From positions 1 through 64,000 of the forward strand of contig RIBJ01000033.1 in NCBI GenBank assembly GCA_003762715.1: a stretch of 64,000 nucleotides of DNA, given 5' to 3'. The position numbers and the translations under genes are program-made. Shown here piece by piece: positions 25,974-37,051 of this stretch. The notes below the pieces were generated by a model that saw nothing but the letters and a program-made list of their open reading frames with translations, did no database searches and had not been told where the DNA came from. How positions within the stretch are numbered: position 1 is the first letter of the stretch; each line of letters starts with the position of its first letter. The stretch is from Muribaculaceae bacterium Isolate-104 (HZI). Lineage in GTDB: Bacteria > Bacteroidota > Bacteroidia > Bacteroidales > Muribaculaceae.

Positions 25974-26497
25974 AGAGTAGAAAGAGCACGCAGAGCCTCA
26001 AGAATTTCAAGACGGCTCATTATGCGCCGGCGCTTGAATGTATCGGCAAAATCATGCACAATGCCGTGCACGCCGGTATGATTGAAAACTCTGAACAACA
26101 CAGTGTATTCCTGATTGAAGATACGGCTTATCTCGTCATCGTCCAGACCACAGCTCTCACGACCCTCCTCGGCTACAACTTCATATATGCGCTGACGCAT
26201 TTCGGCACTCACTGACGACCGGTCAAGAACCATGCTCCTGCACATCACATTGCTTATCAGCATAGCCACAGTAAGCCCGTAGTTGGCTTTGATGCGCTGC
26301 CAGGCGCTCTTGGCGGATAATCCCGGATTGCCGTTGAAGTAAAACATGTCGCGCATATCCATGATAGCACCCGGATTGGCATCAAGGTTCATGGAATCGA
26401 GCATATCCTCGCCGTTGAACACCATCAGACCTATAGCCATGCCTGTGGCGCCGTAACATTTGTCATCTTCGTTGCTGTATGAGAGCTTGCCGTTCAT
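25970..26497 (-). CDS. Conserved hypothetical protein
   Basis: This 175-residue soluble, mostly helical protein has no recognised catalytic motif. It opens with GKLSYSNEDDKCYGATGMAIGLMVFNGEDML. The acidic start and the helical C-terminal half look like a conserved Bacteroidales protein of unknown function. A TAACTTTG -7 box on the minus strand lies at 26530-26537. Confidence 0.6.
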   Translation of the reverse strand: MNGKLSYSNEDDKCYGATGMAIGLMVFNGEDMLDSMNLDANPGAIMDMRDMFYFNGNPGLSAKSAWQRIKANYGLTVAMLISNVMCRSMVLDRSSVSAEMRQRIYEVVAEEGRESCGLDDDEISRIFNQEYTVLFRVFNHTGVHGIVHDFADTFKRRRIMSRLEILEALRALSTL

Positions 26498-26586
26498 ATG
26501 AAAATGTAGACTGATAATTTACATTGATACAAAGTTACAACAATTGCCGCAATAAAGTTACTCAGCCGGCACCCAAAAAAACATTT

Positions 26587-28965
26587 TCAGTTAATGACCA
26601 TGATTTTGGCAACAGCTCCTTTGGAAGAACCTCCGGCATTTGACGAAGCCAGCACATAGTACACTCCGCTGCGCACCCTTCTGCCAGCGCTGTTTTCAAT
26701 ATTCCAGGTAATCATACCGCCCTCTGCCCTGCCCTGCCAGACTACTGCGCCTGACGAGTCGGCTATCTTTACCAGAGAACCGTCCATAAGACCGTCTACA
26801 GTCACAATCCCGCCATATTCCGGTGTTACCGGATTGGGATATACCCTTACGGAAGAAAAACTGTCAGAGGGCACCATAGCGTCCCCGCCGTACTCTATAA
26901 CACCCCCGGGGGTGGCAAAGAACACGGAATTGCTGAGAACATCGGCATAAACCGCATTGACACGCTGGTCGGGCAACGGCGAATTGTCGGAAGTGAAATG
27001 TCTGACAATCTCGTTTCCATAATCATTCAGCAGATACACCCCGCTTGACTGTGTGGCAACCCACTTGCGGTTGGCTCCGTCTACACATATATCAAGCACA
27101 ACGTCTGTGCCGGCGAAATAATCGGCAAGCCCCGTGCCGTCGCCATGGTCAATCTTGAGCCTTCTCACCTTCATGGACGGATTTATTGCCTCGTTCGGAC
27201 TACTTATTTCAAAGACTCCCTCTGTAGTTCCCATCCACACCTTGCCGTCATTGTCTTCAGCTATAGCGGTGATATAGTATGGCTTAAAACTCTTTCCGTC
27301 GGTATCTGAAAGCTCACTCCATGTAAGCGCGCGGTCATCATTGAAATTGTCCGGGGTGCCGTTTGTGTGGTATGCTACAAAATTTTGCTCGGTGTTATAC
27401 GAAAATATGAATATCATGTCGGATTTACGACAATGAAAAATTCTTATGTCTTTCTGATTTTTAAATCCGTCAATATAAGGTATCACCCAGTCGTTTTTAG
27501 TTACATCCTCGGGAGATAAACCGAGCTTGGATGCCGGAAGCACTATTGCCGACTGAGTAGAAGTAATGCCGTCTGTTCCTACCCACATGTTTCCGGAACG
27601 GTCAAAACTTACCTCATACACCCTGCTGCCCCACGGAGTGCCCATAGGTGAATTGGATGAATCGTATCTTCCGGCATACTTTCCGTCAACAATCTTATAC
27701 AGTCCGTCATTGCCTGTTCCTATGTAATAGACATTGCTGTCAAACGGATTCTCCGCAAGCCGTGTAGTTGCTGCCGCGCAGCCGCTCGCCGCAGGAGGAA
27801 ATTCCGAAGCAACCGTTCCGGCAGACACATCTCTGGCTCTCACATCATAAATGCCGTTTACATTCTTCATAGTTGTAGCCTGCACGGTAAATATACCTTC
27901 GTTGGCTGTAGAAGCCGTCTTACGGTAGTTTGTCGGTCCGAGACAGGTAAAATATATTCTTTCTCCGGAAACGGAAGGTATGATAAATGTAGCCTCCCTT
28001 ATGGACATTGAATACGGTCTGTACTTTTCTTTTATACATGCCCATTCGTTGCCCGAGCGCATGTATGAAGCTATACCGTCTTCGTCAAGCGCCCATATGT
28101 TCTGCTCAGGATTAATTCCTCCTATTATTTTTTGCCGGGCGGCTTCAGGCAGATAAGAAAGCATTTGATTCTCACCCACATACACGCCGTTACAATATCT
28201 CACATTGCCTCCGGACAACAGAAAATGCTGATTGCTTTCTCCTATATCTTTAATTTCAGTGACTCTGTTGCCTTCTACAGTCATTTTTATGACCCTTGAC
28301 AGGTTGCGCCCTATTATGAAACCATCTTTATCTGCGGCAAGCTCTATAAAAGAGCCGGGAGAAGCCGCCACATTCCAGTTTTCAAGTCTGTTTATCCTCG
28401 AATTACTGTCAATCACAAGCAAATCGTCGCCCACCGATATGGCAATCTTACCGGAAGCGGCAGCTATGCCTGTAACAGGAGTATTGTAGTTGCCTGAATC
28501 AATAACTTTTCTTGAAGCGCTGTCAAATATGACAACTCCGAAATCTGTAGCCACATAAATTCTGCTGCCTTGAACCGCAACATCATTTATAGACTTTGAC
28601 AATGTGGCAGAGGCATCTTTTATATCTGACAGATTGCTCACAGAGCCGTCAGGATAAAGCAAATCAATATTGCCGGTCGAATAGCATATCACAAGAAATT
28701 CATCCTGCGGATGAGGATATACAGCGTCTATTATATAGTCGCTGAGAGAATTGTCAACCGTATACGCGAATGTTTCCTCATAAGCCTTGTCATATGAAAA
28801 AAGACCGCCGCCTGCAAGAAAATATACTTTCTCACCTGTTTCCACAACCTGCGCCGCAGGGTAAGAAAAGGCTGGATGCACTTTCCAGCTGCCCGCAGGT
28901 ATTGCCGCACATAAAGACAAAGCCAATGTCAGTGACACCAGCACTACTGACAAACGCAATCTCAT
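26587..28965 (-). CDS. porZ: PorZ-like double-propeller protein with T9SS C-terminal domain
   Basis: This 792-residue exported protein has a signal peptide ([17 protein letters not shown]). It has two stretches of propeller-type repeats (about 30-290 and 330-690, with [30 protein letters not shown] and [13 protein letters not shown]). It ends with a C-terminal type IX sorting-like domain ([15 protein letters not shown] ... [12 protein letters not shown]). Length and layout match PorZ, which helps attach anionic LPS to type IX cargo at the cell surface. It overlaps rdgB by 4 bp. A general surface sensor propeller is the alternative. Confidence 0.8.
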   Translation of the reverse strand: MRLRLSVVLVSLTLALSLCAAIPAGSWKVHPAFSYPAAQVVETGEKVYFLAGGGLFSYDKAYEETFAYTVDNSLSDYIIDAVYPHPQDEFLVICYSTGNIDLLYPDGSVSNLSDIKDASATLSKSINDVAVQGSRIYVATDFGVVIFDSASRKVIDSGNYNTPVTGIAAASGKIAISVGDDLLVIDSNSRINRLENWNVAASPGSFIELAADKDGFIIGRNLSRVIKMTVEGNRVTEIKDIGESNQHFLLSGGNVRYCNGVYVGENQMLSYLPEAARQKIIGGINPEQNIWALDEDGIASYMRSGNEWACIKEKYRPYSMSIREATFIIPSVSGERIYFTCLGPTNYRKTASTANEGIFTVQATTMKNVNGIYDVRARDVSAGTVASEFPPAASGCAAATTRLAENPFDSNVYYIGTGNDGLYKIVDGKYAGRYDSSNSPMGTPWGSRVYEVSFDRSGNMWVGTDGITSTQSAIVLPASKLGLSPEDVTKNDWVIPYIDGFKNQKDIRIFHCRKSDMIFIFSYNTEQNFVAYHTNGTPDNFNDDRALTWSELSDTDGKSFKPYYITAIAEDNDGKVWMGTTEGVFEISSPNEAINPSMKVRRLKIDHGDGTGLADYFAGTDVVLDICVDGANRKWVATQSSGVYLLNDYGNEIVRHFTSDNSPLPDQRVNAVYADVLSNSVFFATPGGVIEYGGDAMVPSDSFSSVRVYPNPVTPEYGGIVTVDGLMDGSLVKIADSSGAVVWQGRAEGGMITWNIENSAGRRVRSGVYYVLASSNAGGSSKGAVAKIMVIN

Positions 28966-29543
28966 TTCTTCAACAGATAGTCCATAAGTCGGGCAGTGGC
29001 TCTTCCCCGGTGACTGATTGCGTTTTTGGCATCGGCATCCATTTCGGCAAAAGTAACATCACTTTCAGCAGGCTTGAACACCGGGTCATAACCAAATCCG
29101 CCACATCCGGCAGGCGAAGTTGTGATACTTCCCTCCACAACCCCTTCAAACAGGTGAACTTCATTGCCCTGCACCAATGCTATGACTGTGCGGAAACGTG
29201 CGGCGCGGTTGGCAACTCCTTCCATATTTTTAAGAAGAAGTGACATGTTTGCCTGCGAATCATGACCGTCACCGGCATATCTTGCGCTGTACACACCCGG
29301 AGCACCTCCGAGAGCGTCTACCATAAGTCCGGTATCGTCCGCAAAACAGTCATAACCGTATTTTTCCTTGACCCAGCGAGCCTTGATTACGGCATTGCCT
29401 TCAAGAGTATCGGCTGTTTCGGGAATATCATCGTTACACCCTATGTCTTCAAGAGACAGTATTTTCCAGGAATCTCCGGCTATACGCCGGAGTTCCTGAA
29501 GTTTGTGTCGGTTGTTAGTCGCGAATACTATTTTCCTTTCCAT
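28962..29543 (-). CDS. rdgB: Non-canonical purine NTP pyrophosphatase
   Basis: This 193-residue Ham1/RdgB enzyme hydrolyses dITP and XTP to the monophosphates and keeps deaminated purines out of DNA. Family motifs seen are [45 protein letters not shown] and ISHRGRA. The length is normal. It is translationally coupled to the PorZ-like gene by an ATGA overlap. Confidence 0.95.
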   Translation of the reverse strand: MERKIVFATNNRHKLQELRRIAGDSWKILSLEDIGCNDDIPETADTLEGNAVIKARWVKEKYGYDCFADDTGLMVDALGGAPGVYSARYAGDGHDSQANMSLLLKNMEGVANRAARFRTVIALVQGNEVHLFEGVVEGSITTSPAGCGGFGYDPVFKPAESDVTFAEMDADAKNAISHRGRATARLMDYLLKK

Positions 29544-29571
29544 ATAATACAGTAACGCGAATAATACAATT

Positions 29572-32343
29572 CTATTTTACAACTACGTTGACAATTTTAC
29601 GCGGCACAACTATAACCTTGACTATAGTCTTGCCCTCTGTCCACTTGGCTGCTCCTTCATGTTCAAGAGCTATTTTCTGAACATCATCCACAGGCATATC
29701 GGCAGGAACCTCAATGTTGTATCTTGCCTTGCCGTTGAACGACACGGCATAGGTGACATTGTCCTCTTTAAGGTATTCCTCGTTGTGTACAGGCCATGCG
29801 GCATCACATACAGTGCTGTCATTGCCTAACACATGCCACAATTCCTCGCACACATGGGGAGCAAAGGGAGCCAAAAGTACAACAAGCTGTTCAAGAACGA
29901 GTTTTTTGTGACATTTAAGCTGTGTCAGTTCATTGACACATATCATAAACGCGCTTATGGATGTATTGAAAGAGAAGTTTTCAATATCGGCTGTCACTTT
30001 CTTAATGAGCTTGTGTATGGATTTAAGTTCGTCTTTAGAAGGCTCTCCGTCAGTAACAAGCAGTGTGTCGCCTTTATAGAACAGATTCCACAGCTTGCGT
30101 ATGAATCTGTTCACACCGTCAATGCCGTTTGTATCCCACGGTTTGCTTTGCTCCAGCGGACCGAGGAACATTTCATACAGACGGAGTGTGTCCGCTCCGT
30201 AACGTTCAACTATATCATCGGGATTGACAACATTGAACATTGATTTTGACATTTTTTCCACCGCATAGCCGCAAACATATTTGCCATCCTCCAGTACAAA
30301 CTCCGCATTGTTGAACTCAGGACGCCATGCACGGAAAGCTTCAATGTCGAGAATATCATTGCTCACTATGTTCACATCCACATGAATCGGCGTAACATCG
30401 TAGTCGGCTTTGAGATTATAGCTGACAAAAGTGTTTGTATCTTTGATTCTATACACAAAATTGCTTCTGCCCTGAATCATTCCCTGGTTAATGAGTTTTC
30501 TGAAAGGCTCTTCCTCACACACAACGCCTGTGTCAAACAGAAACTTATTCCAGAAGCGGCTATAAATAAGGTGACCTGTGGCATGTTCGGTACCACCTAT
30601 GTACAGGTCTACATTACGCCAGTAATCATTTGCCTGACGACCTACAAGCTCGTTGTTGTTTTTCGGATCCATATAACGGAGATAGTAGGCTGACGAACCT
30701 GCGAATCCGGGCATTGTACAGAGTTCAATAGGGTATCCTTCCTCCGTTTTCCAGTTTTTAGCTCTGCCCAGCGGAGGTTCTCCGGTTTCGGTAGGCAAAA
30801 ATTTATCCACTTCGGGCAAAAGCAACGGCAGACTGTTTTCATCCATCATGTGGGGCACTCCATCCTTATAATATACAGGGAATGGTTCACCCCAATAGCG
30901 CTGACGGCTGAAAATAGCATCGCGGAGACGATAATTTACCTTCACCTTGCCTATTCCTTTTTCACTGATAAACTTCTTTGCCGCTGCAATAGCCTCCTTC
31001 ACTTCCATTCCGTTCAAATCAAGCTCCGGACCCTTTGAGTTTATCATTTTGCCGCTCTTGGCATCAAAACTTTCCTTGCTTACATCAGCACCCTCTATTA
31101 GAGGTATGACAGGCAAATCGAAATTGCGTGCAAAAGCATAGTCGCGGCTGTCGTGTGCAGGCACAGCCATAATGGCTCCTGTACCGTAACCGGCAAGAAC
31201 ATAATCGCTCACCCATACCGGTATTTTGTCTCCTGTAAGAGGATTGACGGCATAAGCGCCTGTGAACACTCCTGTTACTTTTTTGTCAATCATGCGCTCG
31301 CGCTCGGTTTTGTGCCTTATGCTTGAAATATAGGCGTCTACCTGAGCTTTCTGCGATGGAGTAGTCACCATGTCCACATACGCGCTTTCAGGAGCGAGAA
31401 CCATGAATGTCACACCAAACACTGTATCGGCGCGTGTAGTGAAAATTTCAAGTTCAACATCGCTGTCGGCTACCTTGAATATCATTTCGGCACCTTCTGA
31501 ACGACCTATCCAGTTGCGCTGAGTCTCTTTCAGCGAGTCAGTCCAGTCCACGGTGTCCAGCCCGTCAAGAAGACGCTGCGCGTACGCGCTCACTCTGAGA
31601 CACCACTGATACATGAGCTTTTGTTCGACAGGATATCCTCCACGGATGCTCACACCCTCGCTCACCTCATCATTGGCAAGAACGGTACCGAGTTTGGGAC
31701 ACCAGTTTACCATAGTGTTTCCAAGGTAGGCTATACGGTAGTTCATGAGAGTGTCGCTCTTGCTCTTCTCATCCATATTGTTCCATTCGTCGGCTGTGAA
31801 CTCCAGATTTTTGGTACATGCCGCATTGACGCCTTTGCTGCCTTCTGTAGCGAAAACTTTTTCAAGATCATCTATAGGCTTAGCCATTTGCGAGTTGTTG
31901 TCGTAGTACGAATTGAACATGCGTATGAACGCCCACTGTGTCCATTTGTAGTAATCAGGATTGCATGTACGCACTTCTCTGTCCCAGTCGTAGCAGAAAC
32001 CTATTTTGTCAAGCTGACTGCGGTAGCGGTCAATATTTACTTTTGTGGTTATTTCAGGATGCTGACCTGTCTGTATGGCATACTGTTCGGCAGGAAGACC
32101 ATACGCATCGTAGCCCATAGGATGCAGCACATTGAAACCCTGCAGACGCTTGAAGCGGGAATATATGTCAGATGCTATATAACCTAAGGGGTGACCTACA
32201 TGCAGCCCGGCTCCGGAAGGATACGGAAACATGTCAAGCACATAAAATTTCTTGCGTGCTGTATCTATCTCTGTTTTATAGGTTTTGTTGTCTTTCCAAT
32301 ATTTCTGCCATTTGGCTTCGATATCCTTATGATTGTATTCCAT
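29572..32343 (-). CDS. leuS: Leucyl-tRNA synthetase
   Basis: This 923-residue class I synthetase has the HIGH motif as HVGH in [13 protein letters not shown], the KMSKS loop in EKMSKSMFN, and the large CP1 editing domain between them ([17 protein letters not shown], then [16 protein letters not shown]). The C-terminal anticodon domain ends [14 protein letters not shown]. It has normal bacterial length. Confidence 0.97.
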   Translation of the reverse strand: MEYNHKDIEAKWQKYWKDNKTYKTEIDTARKKFYVLDMFPYPSGAGLHVGHPLGYIASDIYSRFKRLQGFNVLHPMGYDAYGLPAEQYAIQTGQHPEITTKVNIDRYRSQLDKIGFCYDWDREVRTCNPDYYKWTQWAFIRMFNSYYDNNSQMAKPIDDLEKVFATEGSKGVNAACTKNLEFTADEWNNMDEKSKSDTLMNYRIAYLGNTMVNWCPKLGTVLANDEVSEGVSIRGGYPVEQKLMYQWCLRVSAYAQRLLDGLDTVDWTDSLKETQRNWIGRSEGAEMIFKVADSDVELEIFTTRADTVFGVTFMVLAPESAYVDMVTTPSQKAQVDAYISSIRHKTERERMIDKKVTGVFTGAYAVNPLTGDKIPVWVSDYVLAGYGTGAIMAVPAHDSRDYAFARNFDLPVIPLIEGADVSKESFDAKSGKMINSKGPELDLNGMEVKEAIAAAKKFISEKGIGKVKVNYRLRDAIFSRQRYWGEPFPVYYKDGVPHMMDENSLPLLLPEVDKFLPTETGEPPLGRAKNWKTEEGYPIELCTMPGFAGSSAYYLRYMDPKNNNELVGRQANDYWRNVDLYIGGTEHATGHLIYSRFWNKFLFDTGVVCEEEPFRKLINQGMIQGRSNFVYRIKDTNTFVSYNLKADYDVTPIHVDVNIVSNDILDIEAFRAWRPEFNNAEFVLEDGKYVCGYAVEKMSKSMFNVVNPDDIVERYGADTLRLYEMFLGPLEQSKPWDTNGIDGVNRFIRKLWNLFYKGDTLLVTDGEPSKDELKSIHKLIKKVTADIENFSFNTSISAFMICVNELTQLKCHKKLVLEQLVVLLAPFAPHVCEELWHVLGNDSTVCDAAWPVHNEEYLKEDNVTYAVSFNGKARYNIEVPADMPVDDVQKIALEHEGAAKWTEGKTIVKVIVVPRKIVNVVVK

Positions 32344-32361
32344 ATTATTATAGAGGTATAT

Positions 32362-33315
32362 TTATTTTTTAGATGAGAGTTCCAGCATTTTTTCAATAGG
32401 TTTTCTTGCCTTTTGTGCAATGTGGCTGTCTACTGTCACTTCCGGAGCCATGTCTCTGAGACAATTTCTTAGTTTTTCCAGAGTGTTCAGTTTCATATAC
32501 GCACATTCGTTGCAGGCACATGTTGAATCGGACGGAGGAGCAGGTATGAAGGTCTTTTCGGGACATTTGCTTCTCATCTGATGCAGTATGCCGCTTTCTG
32601 TAGCCACTATGAACTTGTCTGCACTGCTTTCTACGGCGTATTTCAACAAAACGGCGGTTGAACCTATACAGTCGGCAAGAAGGCGCAGCGGATTTGTACA
32701 CTCCGGGTGAACAAGCACTTTTGCATCAGGATGCTGTGCCTTGAGCTGCGCGGTCTTCTCTACTGAAAATTTTTCATGAACATGACAGGCTCCATCCCAA
32801 AGCAGCATGGAACGTCCTGTGACACTATTTATATAGTTGCCCAAATTACGGTCCGGACCGAATATTATTTTGGCATCCTTGTCAAAAGTATCTACTATTT
32901 CTTTTGCATTGCCAGATGTTACCACTACATCGGTAAGTGCCTTTACAGCCGCAGAGGTGTTGACATACGATATTACTGTGTGGTCGGGGTGAGCCTCTAC
33001 GAATTTTTTGAATTCTTCGGCAGGACAACTGTCGGCCAGCGAGCATCCGGCTTCCGAATCCGGTTCGAGCACTATTTTGTCCGGGCAAAGAATTTTGGCT
33101 GTCTCGCCCATAAAATGTACTCCACACATTACTATCACTTTTTCCTTTATATCGGCAGCTATTCTCGCAAGCGCGAGCGAATCGCCTATATAGTCGGCTA
33201 TGTCCTGGATATCCGCTGTCTGATAGTAATGACCCATTATCACGGCGCCTCTCTGCTTTTTCAGAGCGGCAATCTCTTTCTTGAGTGATTCGACGGTGGG
33301 ACTTTCAACAGCCAT
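32362..33315 (-). CDS. nadA: Quinolinate synthase
   Basis: This 317-residue 4Fe-4S enzyme condenses iminoaspartate with dihydroxyacetone phosphate in NAD synthesis. Seen are MGHYYQ, the cluster-region CGVHFMGETAKILCPDK, HPEC, and CACNECAYMKLNTLEKL. No nadB or nadC is in the window. A promoter on the minus strand about 200 bp upstream implies a long 5' leader. Confidence 0.95.
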   Translation of the reverse strand: MAVESPTVESLKKEIAALKKQRGAVIMGHYYQTADIQDIADYIGDSLALARIAADIKEKVIVMCGVHFMGETAKILCPDKIVLEPDSEAGCSLADSCPAEEFKKFVEAHPDHTVISYVNTSAAVKALTDVVVTSGNAKEIVDTFDKDAKIIFGPDRNLGNYINSVTGRSMLLWDGACHVHEKFSVEKTAQLKAQHPDAKVLVHPECTNPLRLLADCIGSTAVLLKYAVESSADKFIVATESGILHQMRSKCPEKTFIPAPPSDSTCACNECAYMKLNTLEKLRNCLRDMAPEVTVDSHIAQKARKPIEKMLELSSKK

Positions 33316-33735
33316 ATATTATTTATTTTAGAATTAAAATCTTAAAAAATTCTTTTTCATGAATAATAATAAGCGATGTCAATAAGCATCATAACTTTAT
33401 TGAAAAACACTTGGATATTAAGTTACTTGTGTCATGTATAAGCGTTGTCTTCATTTTATAAACATGGCAAATACCTGAATATCAATATACTTATTACTAT
33501 TATTTACATTATGTTTATAATCTGCAAAGTTAGTAACTTTCACCGGACTGGCAATCCAATAACTCTTTAAAATAGAGTTGGCAACCGTTTTATAACAGGC
33601 TGCCAACTTATTTTGAGTTTCAATAATGATGCTTATATGGATAGAGTTACGGAATCTCCAAATTATTTATCGTAAATGTTTATCCAAGTTATGAGTGGTT
33701 TTAAACAGTGTTTTGAACATCATTATAAACATGGT
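33316..33735. other. 420-bp AT-rich intergenic region
   Basis: No gene is seen. It contains the nadA promoter (33525-33554, minus strand), an approximately 200-nt AT-rich leader, and an unexplained hairpin (AGTTGGCA / TGCCAACT, 33576-33608) upstream of the promoter. The leader shows no riboswitch class that I recognise. Confidence 0.6.
33525..33554 (-). promoter_or_regulatory. Promoter upstream of nadA with a long leader
   Basis: On the minus strand, TTG (33552-33554) and TAACTTTG (33525-33532) are exactly 19 bp apart. The transcript would run about 200 nt before the nadA start. Confidence 0.7.
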
Positions 33736-34389
33736 CTATTCTTTGACTCCGTAAGCCAGGTCGCCGGCATCTCCGAGTCCGGGCACTATGTATGAATGGG
33801 AGTTGATTTCGTTGTCTATGGCTCCTATCCAGAGTGTTGTGCGGTCGGCGGGGAAAGTGGCTTTTATATAGTCGACAGCTGCCTTGGAAGCTATGACGGA
33901 TGCTATGTGTATTTTGGCGGGGTTGCCTTTTGTGAGGAGAGCTTTGTAGCTTAATTCCATGGAAGCGCCTGTGGCGAGCATGGGGTCGGCAAGAATCAGT
34001 GTTTTGCCGTCAAGGCGCGGAGAGGCTATGTACTCTATGAATATGTCGAAGTTTTCTTTTTCCTTATACTTGCGGTAGGCAGACACGAAGGCGTTCTGTG
34101 CTTTGTCGAAATACGACAGAAAGCCTTGATGAAAAGGAACTCCGGCGCGAAAGATAGTGCCGAGTACAATCTGTTCTTCTATTACATTGCATTGGGCTGT
34201 GGCAAGCGGAGTGGCAATTTCTTCTTTCTTGTATTTAATGGTCTTGCTTATTTCATAAGCCATTATCTGACCTATTCTCTCAAGGTTGTGACGAAAGCGG
34301 AGAGGGTCGGTCTGAACGGTGATATCGCGCAGTTCCGCCATGTACTGGCTTACTAAAGAGGGGGTTTCATCGAAATTGATAATTTCCAT
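33736..34389 (-). CDS. upp: Uracil phosphoribosyltransferase
   Basis: This 217-residue salvage enzyme makes UMP from uracil and PRPP. The PRPP-binding loop appears as LILADPMLATGASM and the uracil-binding C-terminus as GLGDAGDLAYGV. The N-terminal half has the usual FRHNLERIGQIMAYEISK region. It stands alone between the long nadA leader and the MATE gene. Confidence 0.94.
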   Translation of the reverse strand: MEIINFDETPSLVSQYMAELRDITVQTDPLRFRHNLERIGQIMAYEISKTIKYKKEEIATPLATAQCNVIEEQIVLGTIFRAGVPFHQGFLSYFDKAQNAFVSAYRKYKEKENFDIFIEYIASPRLDGKTLILADPMLATGASMELSYKALLTKGNPAKIHIASVIASKAAVDYIKATFPADRTTLWIGAIDNEINSHSYIVPGLGDAGDLAYGVKE

Positions 34390-34415
34390 GGTTGTATTTT
34401 TATTAGTTTGTTAAT

Positions 34416-35888
34416 TCAAGCGTTAGGGTCAGGCTGCGGGGGAGCAGTTTCATTAAGTGATGCTGTGTCAAGTCCATGTTTGAGCCAGTATCCGCGCATG
34501 AGCCGGTAAAGAAATATTGCACCTCGAAAACAGAGTTCGCAGCACATGGCTATGAACACTCCGGCGAGTCCCATTGAAGGCGCGAGAGCGGCTGCGAGGG
34601 GCAGACGTACAAGCCATATACTGCCGAAGTTCATGATAGCTGGCATGTATGTGTCACCCACTCCTATCATGGCTCCATATGCCACTATCGAAGCGGCAAA
34701 CATTGGTTCCGCCCATGCTTCTATGCGCAGTGCTTCGGTTCCTAAAAGCGCTATTTCTTTTACAGGTGTGAAGAGTTCCATAACAGCCGGTGCGGCAATC
34801 CACATTATCACTCCCATCAATGTCATCACTGTCATGCCGAAAGCCACAGTAATGTAGCCGAAACTTTTTACAAGGTCTTTTCTTCCGGCACCGAAACTCT
34901 GACCGGTCAGAGTGGTTGCTGCATCGGCAATGCCGTAACCGGGCATATAGCAGAGAGCTTCGGCTGTAACAGCAAAAGAGTATGCGGCAATTGACATGAC
35001 CCCGAGAGGAGCCACAATTACTATCACCATTATCTGTGCTCCGGATATTACCGCGTGCTCGACAGTCATGGGTATAGATACCTTAAACGCGTTATTCAGA
35101 ACTCTGCGCGAGGGCAAAAAGCGTTTGAATTCGGTTTTATATATGTCCTGACATTTTTTGCCGAATATAGCAATTCCTTTTTCATGCAGGCACAAATACA
35201 AAATGACAGATACAGTGGCTACCAGCTCTGCGGCTACTGTGCCCAATGCTGCTCCAAGTACACCGAGTCCGGCTCCTGGAAGGGTATAGGAACTGTTTCC
35301 TATTACAATGTCATGATTAGGGAAAATGAGGAAAAAGTTGAATACAACATCAAGCACGCACATCATTATATTAAGCGCTCCCGGCACCTTCATATTGCCT
35401 GCGGCGCGCAAAGAAGCGCATCCTAGATAATTAAGGGTGAGTATAGGCAAAGCCGCAACAAATACCGTGAAATAGAGCGATGCCTGTTGCGCTACATATC
35501 CCTCACCTCCAAGCCAGTAGGGCAAAAAATGGGCTATAGCCACTCCTGTTGCTCCTATTAAAGTGCCGAAACAGAGTGCTGAAAACAACCCCTGACGCAG
35601 CACAGACCTTGCCGTGGTGTAGTCTTTGGCACCTACTCTGTGGGCTATCTGAACAGAAAATCCCACTATCGAAGCCGAGCAGATGCCCCAGAACAGCCAT
35701 AGGCTCGTTGAAACCAAACCGACAGAAGCGCTGTCTTCAGCACCGAGTCTTCCCACCATTGCAGCATCTATGTATTGCATAAGAATGCTTGACAGCTGAG
35801 CCATTATTGCGGGAAAAGACAGTTTAGCCGTCAGAACGGCTTTCTGGTGGAGACTTAGCGGTTTGCCGGATTGAATAAGCGATATCAC
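34416..35888 (-). CDS. MATE-family efflux transporter
   Basis: This 490-residue protein has 12 predicted helices and MATE features in both halves: AKLSFPAIMAQLSSILMQYIDAAMVGRLG at the start, GLFSALCFGTLIG, and ATTLTGQSFGAGRKD. It is a drug/cation antiporter or a metabolite exporter; the substrate is unknown. It is the last gene of a three-gene operon with 4-bp overlaps. Confidence 0.9.
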   Translation of the reverse strand: MISLIQSGKPLSLHQKAVLTAKLSFPAIMAQLSSILMQYIDAAMVGRLGAEDSASVGLVSTSLWLFWGICSASIVGFSVQIAHRVGAKDYTTARSVLRQGLFSALCFGTLIGATGVAIAHFLPYWLGGEGYVAQQASLYFTVFVAALPILTLNYLGCASLRAAGNMKVPGALNIMMCVLDVVFNFFLIFPNHDIVIGNSSYTLPGAGLGVLGAALGTVAAELVATVSVILYLCLHEKGIAIFGKKCQDIYKTEFKRFLPSRRVLNNAFKVSIPMTVEHAVISGAQIMVIVIVAPLGVMSIAAYSFAVTAEALCYMPGYGIADAATTLTGQSFGAGRKDLVKSFGYITVAFGMTVMTLMGVIMWIAAPAVMELFTPVKEIALLGTEALRIEAWAEPMFAASIVAYGAMIGVGDTYMPAIMNFGSIWLVRLPLAAALAPSMGLAGVFIAMCCELCFRGAIFLYRLMRGYWLKHGLDTASLNETAPPQPDPNA

Positions 35889-37051
35889 AATTTTTCCAAA
35901 TAATTACATAATCTGTCAAGACCTTCGGCAAGGGATGAGCGCGGACATGCTATGTTGATGCGTATGTAGCCTTTCTGACCGTACATGTCACCTGAATTTA
36001 TCCACACTTTGGCTTCTTGCTTAAGTTTCTGTTCAAGCAGTGAGGAGTTGTCGGTAATGGAAGATACGTCTATCCATGGAAGGTATGTGGCTTCAAGAAC
36101 CGCAATTTTGCATTTCGGCAGCCTTCTGTTTAAGGTTTCCTTCAGATAAACCCAGTTGTGCCACAGATATTTTTTAAGTGCCTCAAGCCATTCTTTGCCT
36201 TCATTGCTGTATGATGCTTTTAAGGCTACTGGTCCGAAAGGATTGACATCGCACACTTCATTTATGTTTATAGCCTTGTCCACAGCTTTTCTTATGTCGG
36301 CGTCAGGGCATATTATGTTTGCAATCTGTAGCCCGGCTGTATTGAAAGCCTTGGAAGGGGAGACGCACACTATTGCTTCGGGGTCGACAGTGGCATAGGG
36401 AATATATCTGTGTCCCGGCATGGTAAGCTCGCAATGAATTTCGTCGCTTACAACTCTGACACCGTGGCGGTGTGTTATCTCCGCAACTTTTTCAAGTTCA
36501 TTTCTTGTCCAGCAGCGTCCGGCAGGGTTGTGGGGATTGCACAGCAGCATCAGTTTTACATTTTCATCGGAGCATACTCTTTCCAGAGCGTCGAAATCCA
36601 TGAGGTATGTAAAAGCCTCAGCACCTGTGTCTACCCTTTTCAGCGGCGCATCGGCTATAATGCATCCGTTGTTTCTTACAGATGAGAAAAAGCAGTTGTA
36701 AACCGGTGTCTGCAAAGCCACTTTGCTGCCTTCCGGCGCCAATGCCTTTATAATTGCAGATAGTGCGGGTACAACTCCAGAGGTGTATATGACTTGCTTT
36801 CTGTCAAACCGGTATCCGTGGCGGGTGTTGAACCATGTTGTAAGAGAGTCGTAGTAGGAATCGTCTACAAGAGTGTAACCGAACACACCGTGTTCAACAC
36901 GTTTGCGCAGCGCTTCAATGACAACCGGAGCTGTGCGGAAGTCCATATCAGCCACCCACATGGGTATGATTTTCGAATCCGGTGTGTCATCCCATTTGTA
37001 TGAGCCTGACGCGTGTCGGTCAACAGGTGTGTCGAAGTCAAACCCGCTCAT
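35885..37051 (-). CDS. PatB/MalY-type PLP enzyme (C-S lyase)
   Basis: This 388-residue fold-type I PLP protein has the Lys in SPSKAFNTAGLQ, the substrate-side CNPHNPAGR, SDEIHCEL and the C-terminal Arg region YIRINIACPRS. Members are cystathionine beta-lyases or aminotransferases. It overlaps both neighbours by ATGA, so the three genes are translated together. Confidence 0.9.
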   Translation of the reverse strand: MSGFDFDTPVDRHASGSYKWDDTPDSKIIPMWVADMDFRTAPVVIEALRKRVEHGVFGYTLVDDSYYDSLTTWFNTRHGYRFDRKQVIYTSGVVPALSAIIKALAPEGSKVALQTPVYNCFFSSVRNNGCIIADAPLKRVDTGAEAFTYLMDFDALERVCSDENVKLMLLCNPHNPAGRCWTRNELEKVAEITHRHGVRVVSDEIHCELTMPGHRYIPYATVDPEAIVCVSPSKAFNTAGLQIANIICPDADIRKAVDKAININEVCDVNPFGPVALKASYSNEGKEWLEALKKYLWHNWVYLKETLNRRLPKCKIAVLEATYLPWIDVSSITDNSSLLEQKLKQEAKVWINSGDMYGQKGYIRINIACPRSSLAEGLDRLCNYLEKL

